Origin: Lepidonotus clava
Taxonomy: Eukaryota; Annelida; Polychaeta; Phyllodocida; Polynoidae
Reading direction: 5' to 3'
DNA: 64,000 nucleotides
Assembly: GCA_936440205.1 (NCBI GenBank)
Contig: OW387150.1
Span: 38,498,295-38,562,294 of the forward strand
This document shows positions 33,914 to 45,280 of the stretch, piece after piece. Made by a program: the position numbers and the translations under genes. The stretch's first letter is position 1, and each line of letters opens with the position of its first letter. The notes under the pieces are model-generated. The model saw only the letters and a list, made by a program, of their open reading frames with translations, did not search any database and had not been told where the DNA came from.

Positions 33914-34795
33914 TGTGATGAATGTCCATTCATCAGTATAAATTAGAAAAGTAACCAAGTATCGAAATAATGTGGTAAATAATATGATACGAAAGAGAGT
34001 GGCGGGAAGTCCTGAAAGTCTGAAAATATATTGTAAACCGGATATGACATCAGAATAGTCACGTGATCTAAAGTGGCCAATCAGAGTTGAGTGATAGAGT
34101 ATAAAAGGGGACGTTAAGGCCTGAAATAAACAGTCCCATCTTGATACTCCTTGTGTTCACACATGTCTTCTTCCAGTAACCTGACCCTTGAATGGGTTTA
34201 AGTCGAAAATATGATAAGATAGAAGTTAATTAGCCAGTTGAACTCAAGTAATCTAGTCCAAGTTTAGTACATAACTTGGAGTGAACAGAGTAAGTGACCG
34301 AAAGACCGAAGATGGCCTGAAAACTCGGATTGGCCCGAAGATCAACCTAAGACTGGAAGACCAGGCAGGTACGGAAGCGCGAAATCGTCAGTGGCCGACC
34401 CGTGACCACCGGGATGAAGGCACGACCTGTTTTGCCCCATGCTACCAACCACTAGGCAAGCATCGGCCCAACCCCCACAGAAGATTGGATAGGACAGTAG
34501 GAACGGCTAGAATCCATCCTTCCACCACTACTCCCCCTCCCCACAACTCCTTTTAATTTGAACCACCGGTCCACCTGCACCCAATGTCCGGAACACTCCA
34601 GGCACGACAGACCGGCACATCTAAGAATACTGATTTCCCGATCGGCCCACTTGCTCCCCTTGTTGCGCGGGGCACAACTCTTGATCTTACACCTCGGTTT
34701 CCTGCTCGAACTCTTTGTTCGGCTCAAAACCAAAATAACCCCCACTTCCCTTCACCATAGAAATTGGAATCCCCAAACTACCAAAGAACGACATA
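33914..34795 (+). mobile_element. Fossil solo LTR, gypsy-related family
   Basis: Starts TGTGATGAATG, and shares with the intact LTR the 'gtaaaccggatatgacatca', 'gtcacgtga', 'gccaatcag', 'gtataaaaggggacg' (TATA) and 'gaaataaacag' (poly-A signal) landmarks and the U5 end ('aaccaaaataacccccac', 'actaccaaagaacgac'). It lies in the same order over about 880 bp with no internal region. It is much more diverged than the intact element, so it is older or from a sister family. No clear target duplication remains. Confidence 0.8.
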
Positions 34796-34994
34796 CCATG
34801 TATTAGTGGCGTTTCATTAAGTATGGAAGCACATTTTGAAAACGGTTAAAACATCCCCATTTTTACGTTAAGCACACATTGGAGTTAAACAGGAACCTAC
34901 ATTTTATGTCAAGTCTCAGAGCCCCCACCCCATTGCTGCATATATACTCAATGGACAGCCCCTTGAACAAGTGGGAGAAATAGAACCTTCCAAC

Positions 34995-35680
34995 TGTGGT
35001 AGGACTGTGATACCGCCAGGATTCGTCTACCGGCCGCCATAACGGGCCCTTTGACTGGTGGGCTGCACTAGCCTTGGGCCGAGCAGGACATGTACCCTCA
35101 TTTATAAGAGGACAAGAGACATAGAATTAATATGATTTATTTCAGTTTGGAAGTAAAACGTCAACATATTAAGAGGTGGCTAAGCCACTAAGTCTATGTA
35201 GACCAATGATGAATAAATATGAAACGGTATTAAGCGTCCGTGCGGAGCAGTCTAAATAGCCCTATTATAAAGTACTGTCTGTAAGAAGGGATGGTGGGTG
35301 GGGAAAGAAAGCACCACACCTGTTGGTCTGAAAGTAGTCTGGAAAGTGGCGGGAGTCCCCACTGAATTTGCGCATGCGCAGTGGCAGTGTCACTGTAAAA
35401 ATAGTCTATAAAATTTTCCTCTTTGTATAAATGCACACACATTGCACATAAGGTGCAATCCTGTCCTCTCCACAAACTGAGGAGTAGGGACGAGTTAGCC
35501 GTTCAGGTATGAATCCTAGTGATGTAAAAGATGTGAGGGATATATCTTTAGTTTGCTAACTATTACAACTTTGACTGGCATCCCTGACAGAACATAGCAA
35601 GAGATTATCTGAGACCCAGTGCGCATGCGCTGTGAGCCTGGCGGTATCTGAATCCTGGCCGGTACGGGAATCCTGCTACA
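34995..35680. mobile_element. Fossil solo LTR, unrelated family, CCAAC duplication
   Basis: 686 bp from TGTGGTAGGA to TCCTGCTACA, inverted ends typical of an LTR. It is flanked by CCAAC at 34,990-34,994 and 35,681-35,685. Sub-terminal sequences are also inverted ('gataccgccaggattc' on the left and its complement 'ctggcggtatctgaatcctg' on the right). TATA-like 'tctataaaattttcc' and 'gtataaatg' lie near 35,403-35,430. No internal region remains. The superfamily is not determinable; a 5-bp duplication fits several LTR groups. Confidence 0.75.
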
Positions 35681-35685
35681 CCAAC

Positions 35686-36129
35686 ATCTTCTAATGTCCT
35701 GGTTGGGAAAGTTTGAGTCAGGTAACTAGATTAAAATGAATATCATGTTTGGATTGTAAATAAGTGAAAAATGTTAGTTTCCCAAACAAATGAGAATGTA
35801 AAAAGTATGAAATGTTCAGACTTTGCATGGTACACAACCTGACCCGACACCATACCAGCTACAGTTGGCCGACCTTTTTACAAGCGATTCCGTCTACACT
35901 CATCTCTAGTCCCATTAATGCTGGTATAGGGGCATTCCATTCCTAAAAAAAGAAAAATATAGGGTTGAAAGGCAGTCAAAAATGATTACAGCCTCATAAT
36001 ATCATAAAAGTTCGTGTGTGATTTGAATAAGGTCCTTCCATGAAACAAAAACCACACATCACCATCAATAGCCATGCAGTTTGATGTTTTTTTTTAATCA
36101 TTCATCATTCTGTTAAGTTGCAACACTTA
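35686..36129. other. Unassigned sequence
   Basis: I see nothing that can be named in this stretch. Confidence 0.4.
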
Positions 36130-36510
36130 CTTTAAGGCACAATATTAGACCACCGTATTTTTTCAAACCTTGTTCAGCCCCCTGTGTTCAAACTGTCATT
36201 TGTCAACCAGAGGTACGACATCAGGCCAATAGGTAGTCTGTATGCATACCATATTTCAAAAAAGCTGCACAAATAACTTGAGGGAAAAGAAGTTCTTTGT
36301 ATCAGAATCCCTTCCCCTCATGTCACACGTTTAAACTGGTTTACACTTTGGTCTGACATGTAAAGTTTTTATTAGTAGCGAACCTGTGGTAAATCGATAT
36401 TGCAGACACTACATATGCCCCATTAAGCAACTTGGTCATGGAAACTGCTTTTTACCTCATTTCATTCTGCTTTAGAATGAAGCAGTCTCAAATCTGGGGA
36501 GCATAAAACA
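36130..36510 (+). repeat. C-family repeat, copy C1
   Basis: Aligns with 39,170-41,010 outside an insertion there. Shared anchors are 'accaccgtatt', 'tcatttgtcaacca', 'ctgcacaaataactt', 'tgtaaagtttttattagtag' and 'gctgctttttacctcattt'-like sequence. C1 followed by A2, then C2, indicates a tandem duplication of a unit of about 3 kb. Confidence 0.75.
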
Positions 36511-37042
36511 TATCACTTTGAGGGAGTGGTTAAACAAGTCATCAGCCTCCATTGAAAGGTGGGCAATTGTGTATATGGGGTGATTGTACTCTGAGTCCTT
36601 ACTAATAACTTCAGAAAGGATCACAAAATGGCAAATTACTTGTTCCTGCTGGTTGGTTCCTTTCCTCTCGGCATGGTGCATATAACTGCTCCGTGGTTAC
36701 AATCAGTTTTTATTCATGTCAGCAAATACTCAATGAAATAGGGCTCAAAATATATAATCATACAAACACTTGATGTATACTCATTAAAGGCTTTTCAATT
36801 CAATAAAGATATTTTCATGAAGCTCTATATAATATTATATTCATTTTTCTTCTTTTCTCTTGTATTTCTGTTTCCCTACCATAGGCTATCAAAATAAGTA
36901 CTTAAATATTTGTAGCTGTGAGATACAAGGTAAAGGGTCATGATGGAAAACATGACATACCATAGTCTGAAACTGGGAAATTCCCTACCAGATCTTATAC
37001 AAAAATGCAAAACTGATCCATACAACACAAATACATCACTCA

Positions 37043-37395
37043 TGGAGAGAATATGACGTTATTATAACATATCTATGACGTTCTTTTAGTTCTGTTTTGG
37101 TTCTTGATAGTTTATATTGATGGCACCTCACAACTTCTTTAGAACCTAACATTGTGACATTGGACTGTGACAATATTGGGACATTCTTGTAACATTCCTC
37201 CATGTTATAATAACGTTACTTTAATGATCTTTAATAGGAACGTTTCAACTTCACTAATATATAATGTTATTACAACATTCTTCTTTAGTAAGTCTCAACT
37301 TTACCTGAAACACCGTTACGGCAGAATTGGGTAGGTCACAGAATCACCAAAAAAGTATGGTCTCATAAAGGGCTTGTTAAGTAGCTGCTTGCCTG
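37043..37395 (-). mobile_element. Tandem-repeat element, inverted relative to 14.1 kb
   Basis: Holds several 'aatgttattacaacattctt'-like units, and its right edge carries the complement of the 'accatacttttttggt' edge found at 14,085. The A1 copy lacks this stretch between 'actcatg' and 'agcagctggcatcccc', so it is an insertion. Ends and target duplication are not clear. Confidence 0.5.
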
Positions 37396-37465
37396 GGATA
37401 GCAGCTTACATCCCCCCCCTCCTCTCTCCCCATAGTCTGTCAAGCCTGACCTACTACTTCCTTAA

Positions 37466-37663
37466 CCCTTTCCCTATGCTACAAATATCTCATTTATACA
37501 TTAAACTACTACAGTAAATAGTATCAAAATAAGCCGCATAATGGTACAATGACCATATTGACACAATTGCAAGTTAATGCTAAACATGAAAATTAATGCT
37601 GTCTCAATGCATTATGCTAGTTTTAGCTGGTTATGCCTCAATGCATCTGGCGTAGTGAAAGGG
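37466..37663. mobile_element. piggyBac-type MITE, 198 bp
   Basis: Flanked by TTAA at 37,462-37,465 and 37,664-37,667. The ends are inverted repeats: CCCTTTCCCTATGC on the left and, reverse-complemented, CCCTTTCACTACGC on the right. TTAA duplication and CCCTTT ends are piggyBac hallmarks. There is no transposase. The paralogous copies at 17.15 kb and 9.45 kb read straight through at this place ('cctaaagtgaagacaa'), which gives empty sites. Confidence 0.85.
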
Positions 37664-38411
37664 TTAAGTATGGACAAGTAGGACAGCATGGACTACCCTC
37701 TCCCTCCTACCACCCCACTCTCTCCCCCATCTTCCCCTCTTTCTCCTCCTCCACACCTCCATCCTCCATTCCTCCCACCTCCACCCTCTCCCACCCACTC
37801 TCCCTCTTGTAAATTCTTTTCCTTGCAAGGCATTCCCTCAATGTTCCATTTTCTGTTATAGATAAACTGTTAAAAAAACATACTTTGACAGTTATATACT
37901 GTAAACCTCAACAGTATATATTTTATTTTACGGCTATCTACCAAAACATCATTGCAATTTACAGTATATGACTGTATTTATTACTGAAATTTGCCTCATA
38001 GTAATATACCGCATTACCGAATTGTATACTGTATTAAAGAGAAAAATGGACACTTTGGGATTAGAAACCACATTCTCCACATTCAAGGAAGAAGCCTAGC
38101 CAACTGAGCTAACTTGGACTACATGAGGTGCTCACTGTCATAGTCAGCACTAATGAGTAGGATCAGTACTACTATACATGTTTTTAACATTACACAGACA
38201 TTAGGTCAGTACTTTCTTACCCCTACTTATTCAGTTAAGTAGAGGAACATCCTGCATTGAAGAGATGTTCAATATAAAAATAAAAAAATGTTTGCTCGGA
38301 TAGGTTTTGCAGTGTGTATCATGACTCTCAGATGCTACTTTTTATCATTCATTGACATGAAAAATGAGTCTCCATAATTATTATCTGAGTGTGTTGTTAC
38401 ACAAAGAAATG

Positions 38412-38439
38412 CACACACACACACACACATACACACACA
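38412..38439. repeat. (CA)n microsatellite
   Basis: CA repeat with one interruption, in the part of A2 where A1 has only scattered 'cacacaaatgcac'. Confidence 0.9.
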
Positions 38440-39674
38440 GCCACCTATAACACAAGTCAGCCTAGATATAGAATCTATGTGTGTCCCATGGGTTCTATGT
38501 ATCTATGTACTTCATACGTGAATTATGTTTGTATAACCAATTGCACTGGTTTTGCACTGGAATGTCAAGTTAAGCCATAATGTTAGATTTCCTCGACACA
38601 GAAAAAAATAATGCCTTATTAAGACATAAGGAAATAAGCTGCTTTTTTCATTAAATTGCAGTTTCATCATATTCTCTTTAGTCTTTAAACAGTATTTCAT
38701 TTAAAAAAGAAAAAAATCTGAGGGATCATATGTATGTATATGAAATATTGTTTCAGATCATATTTGATCTCAGTATTTGCTGTTTGGTTTTGGAGCGATG
38801 CCTCCCGATTTTAAAAAGATAAAATCTTCAAGAAGAACTATCCATACAATTTTCTGTGTTAATGTAAGAGGGGCGGTCAAAACTCCTGACCCATGACTTT
38901 ACATTCTTTAGGCCCCCCTCCATGATGATTGATTGATCTGTCAGCTGAATGATGTTGCTTTTAATGACACAATTGCCCATTCAGGTATATCTGTTGGTGG
39001 ATCTGTATAGCAGGCATGACATAGGAGTGTCAATCCTTTACAGGTGCAAGCAGAGTTATACTGCAAAAAGATGGGGGCCTTCCATTAAGTATGTATGCAC
39101 CAACGAGATGAGGGGGGTCGAAAGCTTTTGAAAATGTGTGCATGTCCTAGTACAAAGTTAATGTGCAGTTGCATTAAACCACCGTATTCTTTCCAACCTT
39201 GTTGAAACATGTTTAGGTAGCTATACATCAGAAACACCAGAAAAAACAGTAGACTGACTGACTTTTACTTTTAAGTTTTCATCTGAGTTTTATCCATTCC
39301 ATTGAGTTTACTAAGTCCTTTGTATATGGGCATTGTTGGCCAAGCGTCACCTCAATTACATGTTTGTTTCCAAACTTAAATATATAAAATGAGCTGTATG
39401 GCTTCTGCGACTTTGATTGGTATATCGCCTTTTTACCACCTTCTGAGCCTGAAGGTTATACAAGTTTTAAATAAGCACACAAAAATGTATTTTTGTTCAG
39501 CCCCTGTGTCCAAACTGTAATTTGTCATTTGTCAACCAAAGGCACGACATCAAGCCAGTTGAAAATGTATATTTATATATATATATATACCCTGGATTAT
39601 AAAAACTGCACAAATAACTTAAGTGAAAAGAAAGTCTTTACATTGTAATCCCTTCTGCTCATATGTTTAAACTA

Positions 39675-40835
39675 CACTGTAAAAGGTTGCTGTTAATTTA
39701 CAGCAGTTCTTGCAGTAAGTTTACAGCACTTTCTCTTTTTGAAAATTAAACAGCAATATATGAAAAATGATATAGCTACGCAAAGATGGGCAAGTGCGGC
39801 CATAGCCTACGGGATTTTCGTAACAAGGTCGTTAGTGGTGCCATCTATGAAAGTCCGACGGCCGTCGTTATTACCGTTTTTGTGACATCACCAACAGTTT
39901 GTAACATAAACAAAGGGCGATGACGTCACGAAAACGGTAATAGCGGCGGCTGTCTTGTAACGGGTTGCACAGACTTTCATAGACTTTCATAGACAGTGCC
40001 ACCGACTATATTGTCAAGAAAATAGTTATCCAGTCATTAATCTTTCCTTTGTACTATCGTTGAAGATATACGGTAAAACTACAGTATTAGTACTGTAAAT
40101 TTACAAAATTACAGCAAATTTGTGATTCTACAGTACTTTTTCTGTAAATTTATTCTACACCAGGTGGGGTAAATGCTTATCATCAGTAAAACGTTTTTAG
40201 TTTTTACGTTAAAACTATATTTTAAGATGAATTATTTACTTGTAATCAAGATTAAATGAGATAAAGAGATCCATAGACTAATACTACTATATCACAAAAT
40301 AGATATCCCTACTCTGTCTTAATAATATCAAGATACAGAGATAATTGTCTGACTGAGACACCTTTTTGATAGCAAATTGCCTTCATAGGCATGTGTTGGA
40401 TTGACAGTGCCTCATCATAACATCATTCCATGCATGTATTTGCTAATACACTTAGCATAAATATATCCCTCGTCCAATATATATTGGGCTTGAGGTTGGA
40501 ATTAAACCGTTCTCCAACATTTAGTTGGATTCTATAATGGAAATTAATAAAGATAAAATGGTAAAATGTTTCATTTAGCATACTGTAAAAATACAGCAAG
40601 TACTGTAAATTTACAGCAAAAACTTTTGCTGTAAATGTACAACACTTTGTCTGCTGTAAATTTACAGCATATTTTACCATAGGAAATGAATAGTACATTA
40701 TACTGTAAATTTACAATACAAAGAGTGCTGTAAATTTACAATACAAAGAGTGCTGTAAATTTACAGCAAAAATTGCTGGAACCTTTGCTGTCAGCAACTT
40801 TTGCTGTAAATTAACAGTAGTTACTTCTTACAGTG
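39675..40835. mobile_element. TA-flanked MITE with nested palindrome, 1,161 bp
   Basis: Ends are inverted repeats: CACTGTAAAAGGTTGCTGTT on the left and, reverse-complemented, CACTGTAAGAAGTAACTACT on the right, both followed by 'gttaatttacagca'. TA flanks both ends (39,673-39,674 and 40,836-40,837), as in Tc1/mariner-type elements. The interior is filled with many 'ctgtaaatttacag' palindromes. There is no transposase. The C1 copy reads 'tttaaactggtttacact' at this place, an empty site. A second palindrome (39,837-40,003) is nested inside. Confidence 0.8.
39837..40003. repeat. Foldback nested in the MITE
   Basis: Arms start GGTGCCATCTATGAAAGT and, from the other end reverse-complemented, GGTGGCACTGTCTATGAAAG. 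Both contain 'ttaccgttttYgtgac' around a short spacer. It is more GC-rich than the host MITE, so it is probably a second, smaller element that landed in it. Confidence 0.65.
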
Positions 40836-41010
40836 TAGTTTACACTTCAGTCTGCCATGTAAAGTTTTTATTAGTAGTGAACCTTTGGTAAACCAATATT
40901 GCAGACACGAATTATGCCCGATTTAGCAATTTGGGCATGGAAGCTGCTTTTTACCTCATTTCACCTGTGGTTTTTATGAAGGCATTCTGCTTTAGAACTA
41001 CGCAGTCTCA

Positions 41011-42394
41011 AATCTGACTAGTAGGAGGAATCACTTGGAGGAACAAGTAGGAAATATTACTTGGAGTCATTGATTGAAGAAGTGATCAGCCACCACCTTA
41101 AGGTTAGCAATGCTGTACTCTAGCTTTGTCTCTTTCACATATAACTTAAGTGATCAATTCAGAAATTGAGTATTCCAGGGTTTTTACGTTGTCAGTTACC
41201 CTTAACTATGTCGGCAACTTGCTCATACAAGTCAAAGTAGTAAACAAGTTACTTTTTTTTAAATCCCTGATTGTTAGCTGTGGGATAAGATTGTGTAGGG
41301 TTGGTATTAATTTCCCCAACCTTGTTCATAAGATAGATCATGTTATGTATTTATGGTTCAATTACTCGTTTGAATAAAGATACTGTATCGAAATTGTTCA
41401 GTTAACAGGGTCCTATTTGTCAGCCAACATTCTAGTATTTATATTCAATGTTTGTTTGTTATCGCTTCACCCTAACCATAACTCTCACTATATTCAAACG
41501 TCATGATTTAACAGACCTAATTTGTAACCGTCCCTATCATATTTAAGTTGGTAAAGGTTAAAGTTTAGATAAGTCTGTACAAATCAGAGTGACGGTTTAT
41601 TCTTTAATAAAATGGAAATATGTTCCCCTTATATTCGAAATAAATTGGGACTACTTCTATTCCCTGTGAATAATTAATGAAGGAGATAATCAGGCCTCAA
41701 TAGAATCAAATATGAAACGTTTCTCATAGGTTGATTTTTAACAAACATGCTGCCTCCCTTGACAGCCGAGGTCCTCTTTCACATCAACCACCTCCTTCCC
41801 CCTCCTCCAGCCCACCTCACATGCCTCAGATGGCAAATGATATGTCTTTTACTTTTATATTACACACTCGAATAGTATGTATGTATAGTCTCTCAAATAA
41901 CATAAAACCTATATCCAGAAAAACAAATTGCCAAACAAAATTAATTTCAACAGTGTGTATGATTATATTCATGAGAACACACTGCAACTGCAACTGATTG
42001 CAGTTTATTACCACAATGCTTCTTTTTTGTTTTAGTTTGTTTCCATTCCCCACTTCCATATATATGTATGTTTAGAGGGGTTGCCATCGTCAGACCGACG
42101 GTCCCATTCTCTTCTTTATGAAAACATCACAGTTGCATTAATGATTATCACTGTCATTATGTCTAGTATGTCCTTTTAGATGTGGGTGTGGGAATGGGTA
42201 TGGACATGGGCATGGGTGTGGCTGTGGGCATGGGCATCATTGTTGACGTGGGCATGGACTTGGTTTTGAAGGATATCATAGACTTGGACTGGGCATAGCT
42301 GTGTGCAAAGGAATGGGCGTGGAATCGGACAGTATATAATTTGTATCAAATTTCTTAACACTAAATTTATATTTTTCTTGTTGTTTCTCAGAGA
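41011..42394. other. Upstream region of the PAN-like gene
   Basis: No exon was recognised. A hexamer-type tract of 'gggcatggg' and 'gggtgtggg' units lies at 42,179-42,255. The AG at 42,390-42,391 preceded by a pyrimidine run ('tttttcttgttgtttctcag') looks like a splice acceptor, so a 5' UTR exon probably lies further upstream. Confidence 0.5.
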
Positions 42395-44402
42395 ATGCAG
42401 ATCTCGACACCTATATTGGTTTGCATTTTTTACCTTTCCTGTGTTGTTTACACATCAGGTAAGCCCTTTAACTAATTCATATTATCAATGTTTAAAGTTT
42501 CTGATTTGTTGTTAGTACACATATTGAACTGAAAGAATATAAGAAAGGAAGAATATGTCATATTCAAGCAGAACATTACATTTACAGATAGGTACATCAA
42601 ACATCACTAAGATTAGACTTTTTCTTTAGGCAGCTGTCATTGACTGTGTAATAAGAGTATGTCCTATATTTCACAACATCAGCATATTGTAACTCAACAC
42701 AGTACACCAGGAGGAATGATACAATATTATTTGGTGCAAAACTGTATGGATACATCCCGCAGGCTGACTGCCAAGCCAGGTGCAACTTCCTGAAAACTGA
42801 ATGTGCTGCGTATGAAACATCTAGAGGAGGAGGCTGTTGGATTTATGAAGACTTTTCACATCTGCGTTTGTCTAAATCAGAAGGTTACACCTTCTTTGAG
42901 AAACACTGCCCAAGGCCACCCATTACCCCAGGTGAGTTATTGAGGAACTGTAAGTACACTACAGGTCTGTGTTTACTTGCATTATAAAGTCACTGATTTG
43001 AAATATATAGATAAATGTCATCCATCTTTTTGGAAATAAAAAACGTTACTAGTGTATGTGCAAAGTTTTAAAAGTTATTGCATAAGTATACCTCCCTTTC
43101 CAAAATTCCCTGACTATGCATATGAGTTGAATTTATAATTATTCCAATAATGCTCTTTTGACTTGCAATTGATTAGAATATATTCTTTGCAACAGTTCCC
43201 CACCATATGACAAGACTGATAGACAATAATAAAACATACATGAAGCTTATTGCACCAAGATAATTATAAATTCAAAGAATATGTTTTACAGAAATGCTTT
43301 TCTTTGATCTACAGATTCTGTCTTATAATTTTAGGTCCACATATCAATTATCCCTGTTATTTCACAAGGAAGAACATCTCCCTAGACAGGAATAGCGGGA
43401 ACTTGCTCTCAGTATATTCTGTCCCACAACATGTGTGTCAAGATTACTGCTACTTCTTCACACAGTTGCTCTGTAACGGCTATGAGTATACCACATCAGA
43501 GCACTGTTGGCTTTATGAGAAATTTGTACAAGCTGAGTCCTCAGTGAAACGAGACAGTATGTTTTTTGAAAGGACTTGCTCAGCCAGGACAAGTAAGTAG
43601 CAGTTCATAGCAGGTCTTTTGGGATTACAAAGAATGCATAATGTAACCATGATTAATGTTGTATGTGACAAAATACATTAAAAGCATAGATTTCACGTGG
43701 TGACAAACACAAAGCAAAAGTCTAGTGACAGGTCAGCAACAATTTTTCTGAGTAGTTACTGTTCGTTTGCTCATAAGATATACATTGCTTATTAGCTGTT
43801 GCTGAGGGCAATAAAGGAGTCAAATGTGATAAATCTAATGAAGGTACTTCAACTCAGCAATATTATCTTTTTGATTAGGCAACTGTACGATTCACCTTTG
43901 GCTCTCAATGTTGCCCACAGAACCTCAGAAAAATAGAAGAAAATTCATGTTTTCAACTAAGTTATTCCTGACATCAGCTCTACAGAAAGTGATACTTCAG
44001 TAATCACTCTTTTTCCAAAGAAAATAATTGCAAATACATGTAATTCAAACTGACACAACCATGAGCAATAACGATGGATCTTCTGTATACACTTCCTTGT
44101 TTCAGCTATTGTACCTTTGAGCTGTACTTATTCAAGAAGTGAAGGCACTCAAAATATAGGAGCCAACCTGCTGTCCACCACCAAGCTTTATCCAATAGCA
44201 TGTGAAGCACTCTGCACCGCCACACCAACATGCACTGCCTATGTAACCACCACGTCGGGACAATGCCAGATCTACTCCGGACTGATTAACCCCAATGCCT
44301 CTCAACCAGCACCAACAAGCACCTTCTTTGAAAAGGGCGACTGTGTCTACTCAACAGACAAATCAACAACTGAGTCAACTACAATGGGTATGGTATCTCT
44401 AG
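42395..44402 (+). CDS. Secreted multi-module PAN/Apple-like protein gene (partial, four exons)
   Basis: Exons: 42,392-42,458 (ATG at 42,395), 42,683-42,931, 43,335-43,592 and 44,106-44,402. Exon 1 encodes a signal peptide (MQISTPILVCIFYLSCVVYT). Exons 2-4 are 249, 258 and 297 bp, all multiples of three. Every donor is GT, every acceptor AG, and every intron is phase 1, the classic layout of shuffled extracellular modules. Each of exons 2-4 encodes one six-cysteine module: C-x(28-33)-C-x3-C-x(5-6)-C-x(8-11)-C-W/Q-I/L-Y, ending F-F-E-x2-3-C. That spacing resembles PAN/Apple domains, which bind proteins or sugars. Module 3 is followed by a Ser/Thr-rich linker, and the donor at 44,403 shows the gene continues; I could not find the next exon. 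The module name rests on cysteine spacing only. Confidence 0.8.
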
Positions 44403-45280
44403 GTGAGTTGTAAAAGTAGGGCTGTTCCGTTTCTCCTTTACCTAATATGGTACCTGGGAAAACAAATACAATTTTGGTGAGAGAACCATGCATCATAGAA
44501 TCAGTTGATAAGGAATATGTTTATAAAGGTCATAATGTTAAGCTTGAAGTTGTTTATACAGCATTAACTTGAGAGCAGGGGAGTGTAACTGGGGCAGCAG
44601 ATGGCCTGACTTGTACCCAATGAATACAAGTGCAGTCAGCTTTATGGCAAAGGCAATACCTTCCTTATATAAAAACAGTAGGGATGCTCCCTGCTCTCTG
44701 GGAATGTTGTAAACATGGTGCCCAGTGGAACTATTCAAAATTTTGAACCTATGCGATTCTTGATGAGATTGCTCAAGAAAATAATCACATCTTAGCACAA
44801 GGAACCTTGCTTCAGGGTGTTAATTCTTGTTGTTTTTTTTAATTTCACAGAAATAGTGACTCTATTTTTCCTTATATCTCAGAAAAAAAGTATTTTTTCC
44901 ATTGTAAATAATCACAGTTATTCATTTTTGAATCTTAAAGGATGTTAAGGAATCATCCCAAATATCTATATTAACCTTTAACCAGGGGGCCTACTGTTGG
45001 CCTAAATTGAACACGGGGTAGAGATAACCATTGGGGTCATCATGGGCTGGACTCAACCCAGTGTCAATTTCCCCATTGGGCAGGGTTTGCCTGTTACCTA
45101 CCTGATAAATGAGTGATTGGAAGTCCATCAGATTCTGTCACTGGTGATCCATCACATAATCAAGTTATCACAACACTTCATTGTTATTTTGATTGTAACA
45201 ACACATGTTTTGACACTAAAAAAAACCCATTTAGAATAATCATAATGATCTGTAATATTTCATCATATTTCTTCTCTTTA
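44403..45280. other. Probable intron of the PAN-like gene
   Basis: Begins with a good donor (GTGAGT). I see no further module exon in this stretch. The next exon may lie well downstream. Confidence 0.45.

Larger units (their letters stand above)
36590..39130 (+). repeat. A-family repeat, copy A2
   Basis: Partner of 16,610-18,760. Relative to A1 it carries a tandem-repeat element (37,043-37,395), a piggyBac-type MITE (37,466-37,663) and extra sequence around 37,860-38,280. A2 also contains a pyrimidine tract at 37,680-37,805. No coding frame is conserved between copies. Confidence 0.8.
39170..41010 (+). repeat. C-family repeat, copy C2 (with MITE)
   Basis: Partner of C1. After removing the insertion at 39,675-40,835 the anchors follow in the same order as in C1. 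It also contains a short AT run near 39,573-39,588. Confidence 0.75.
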
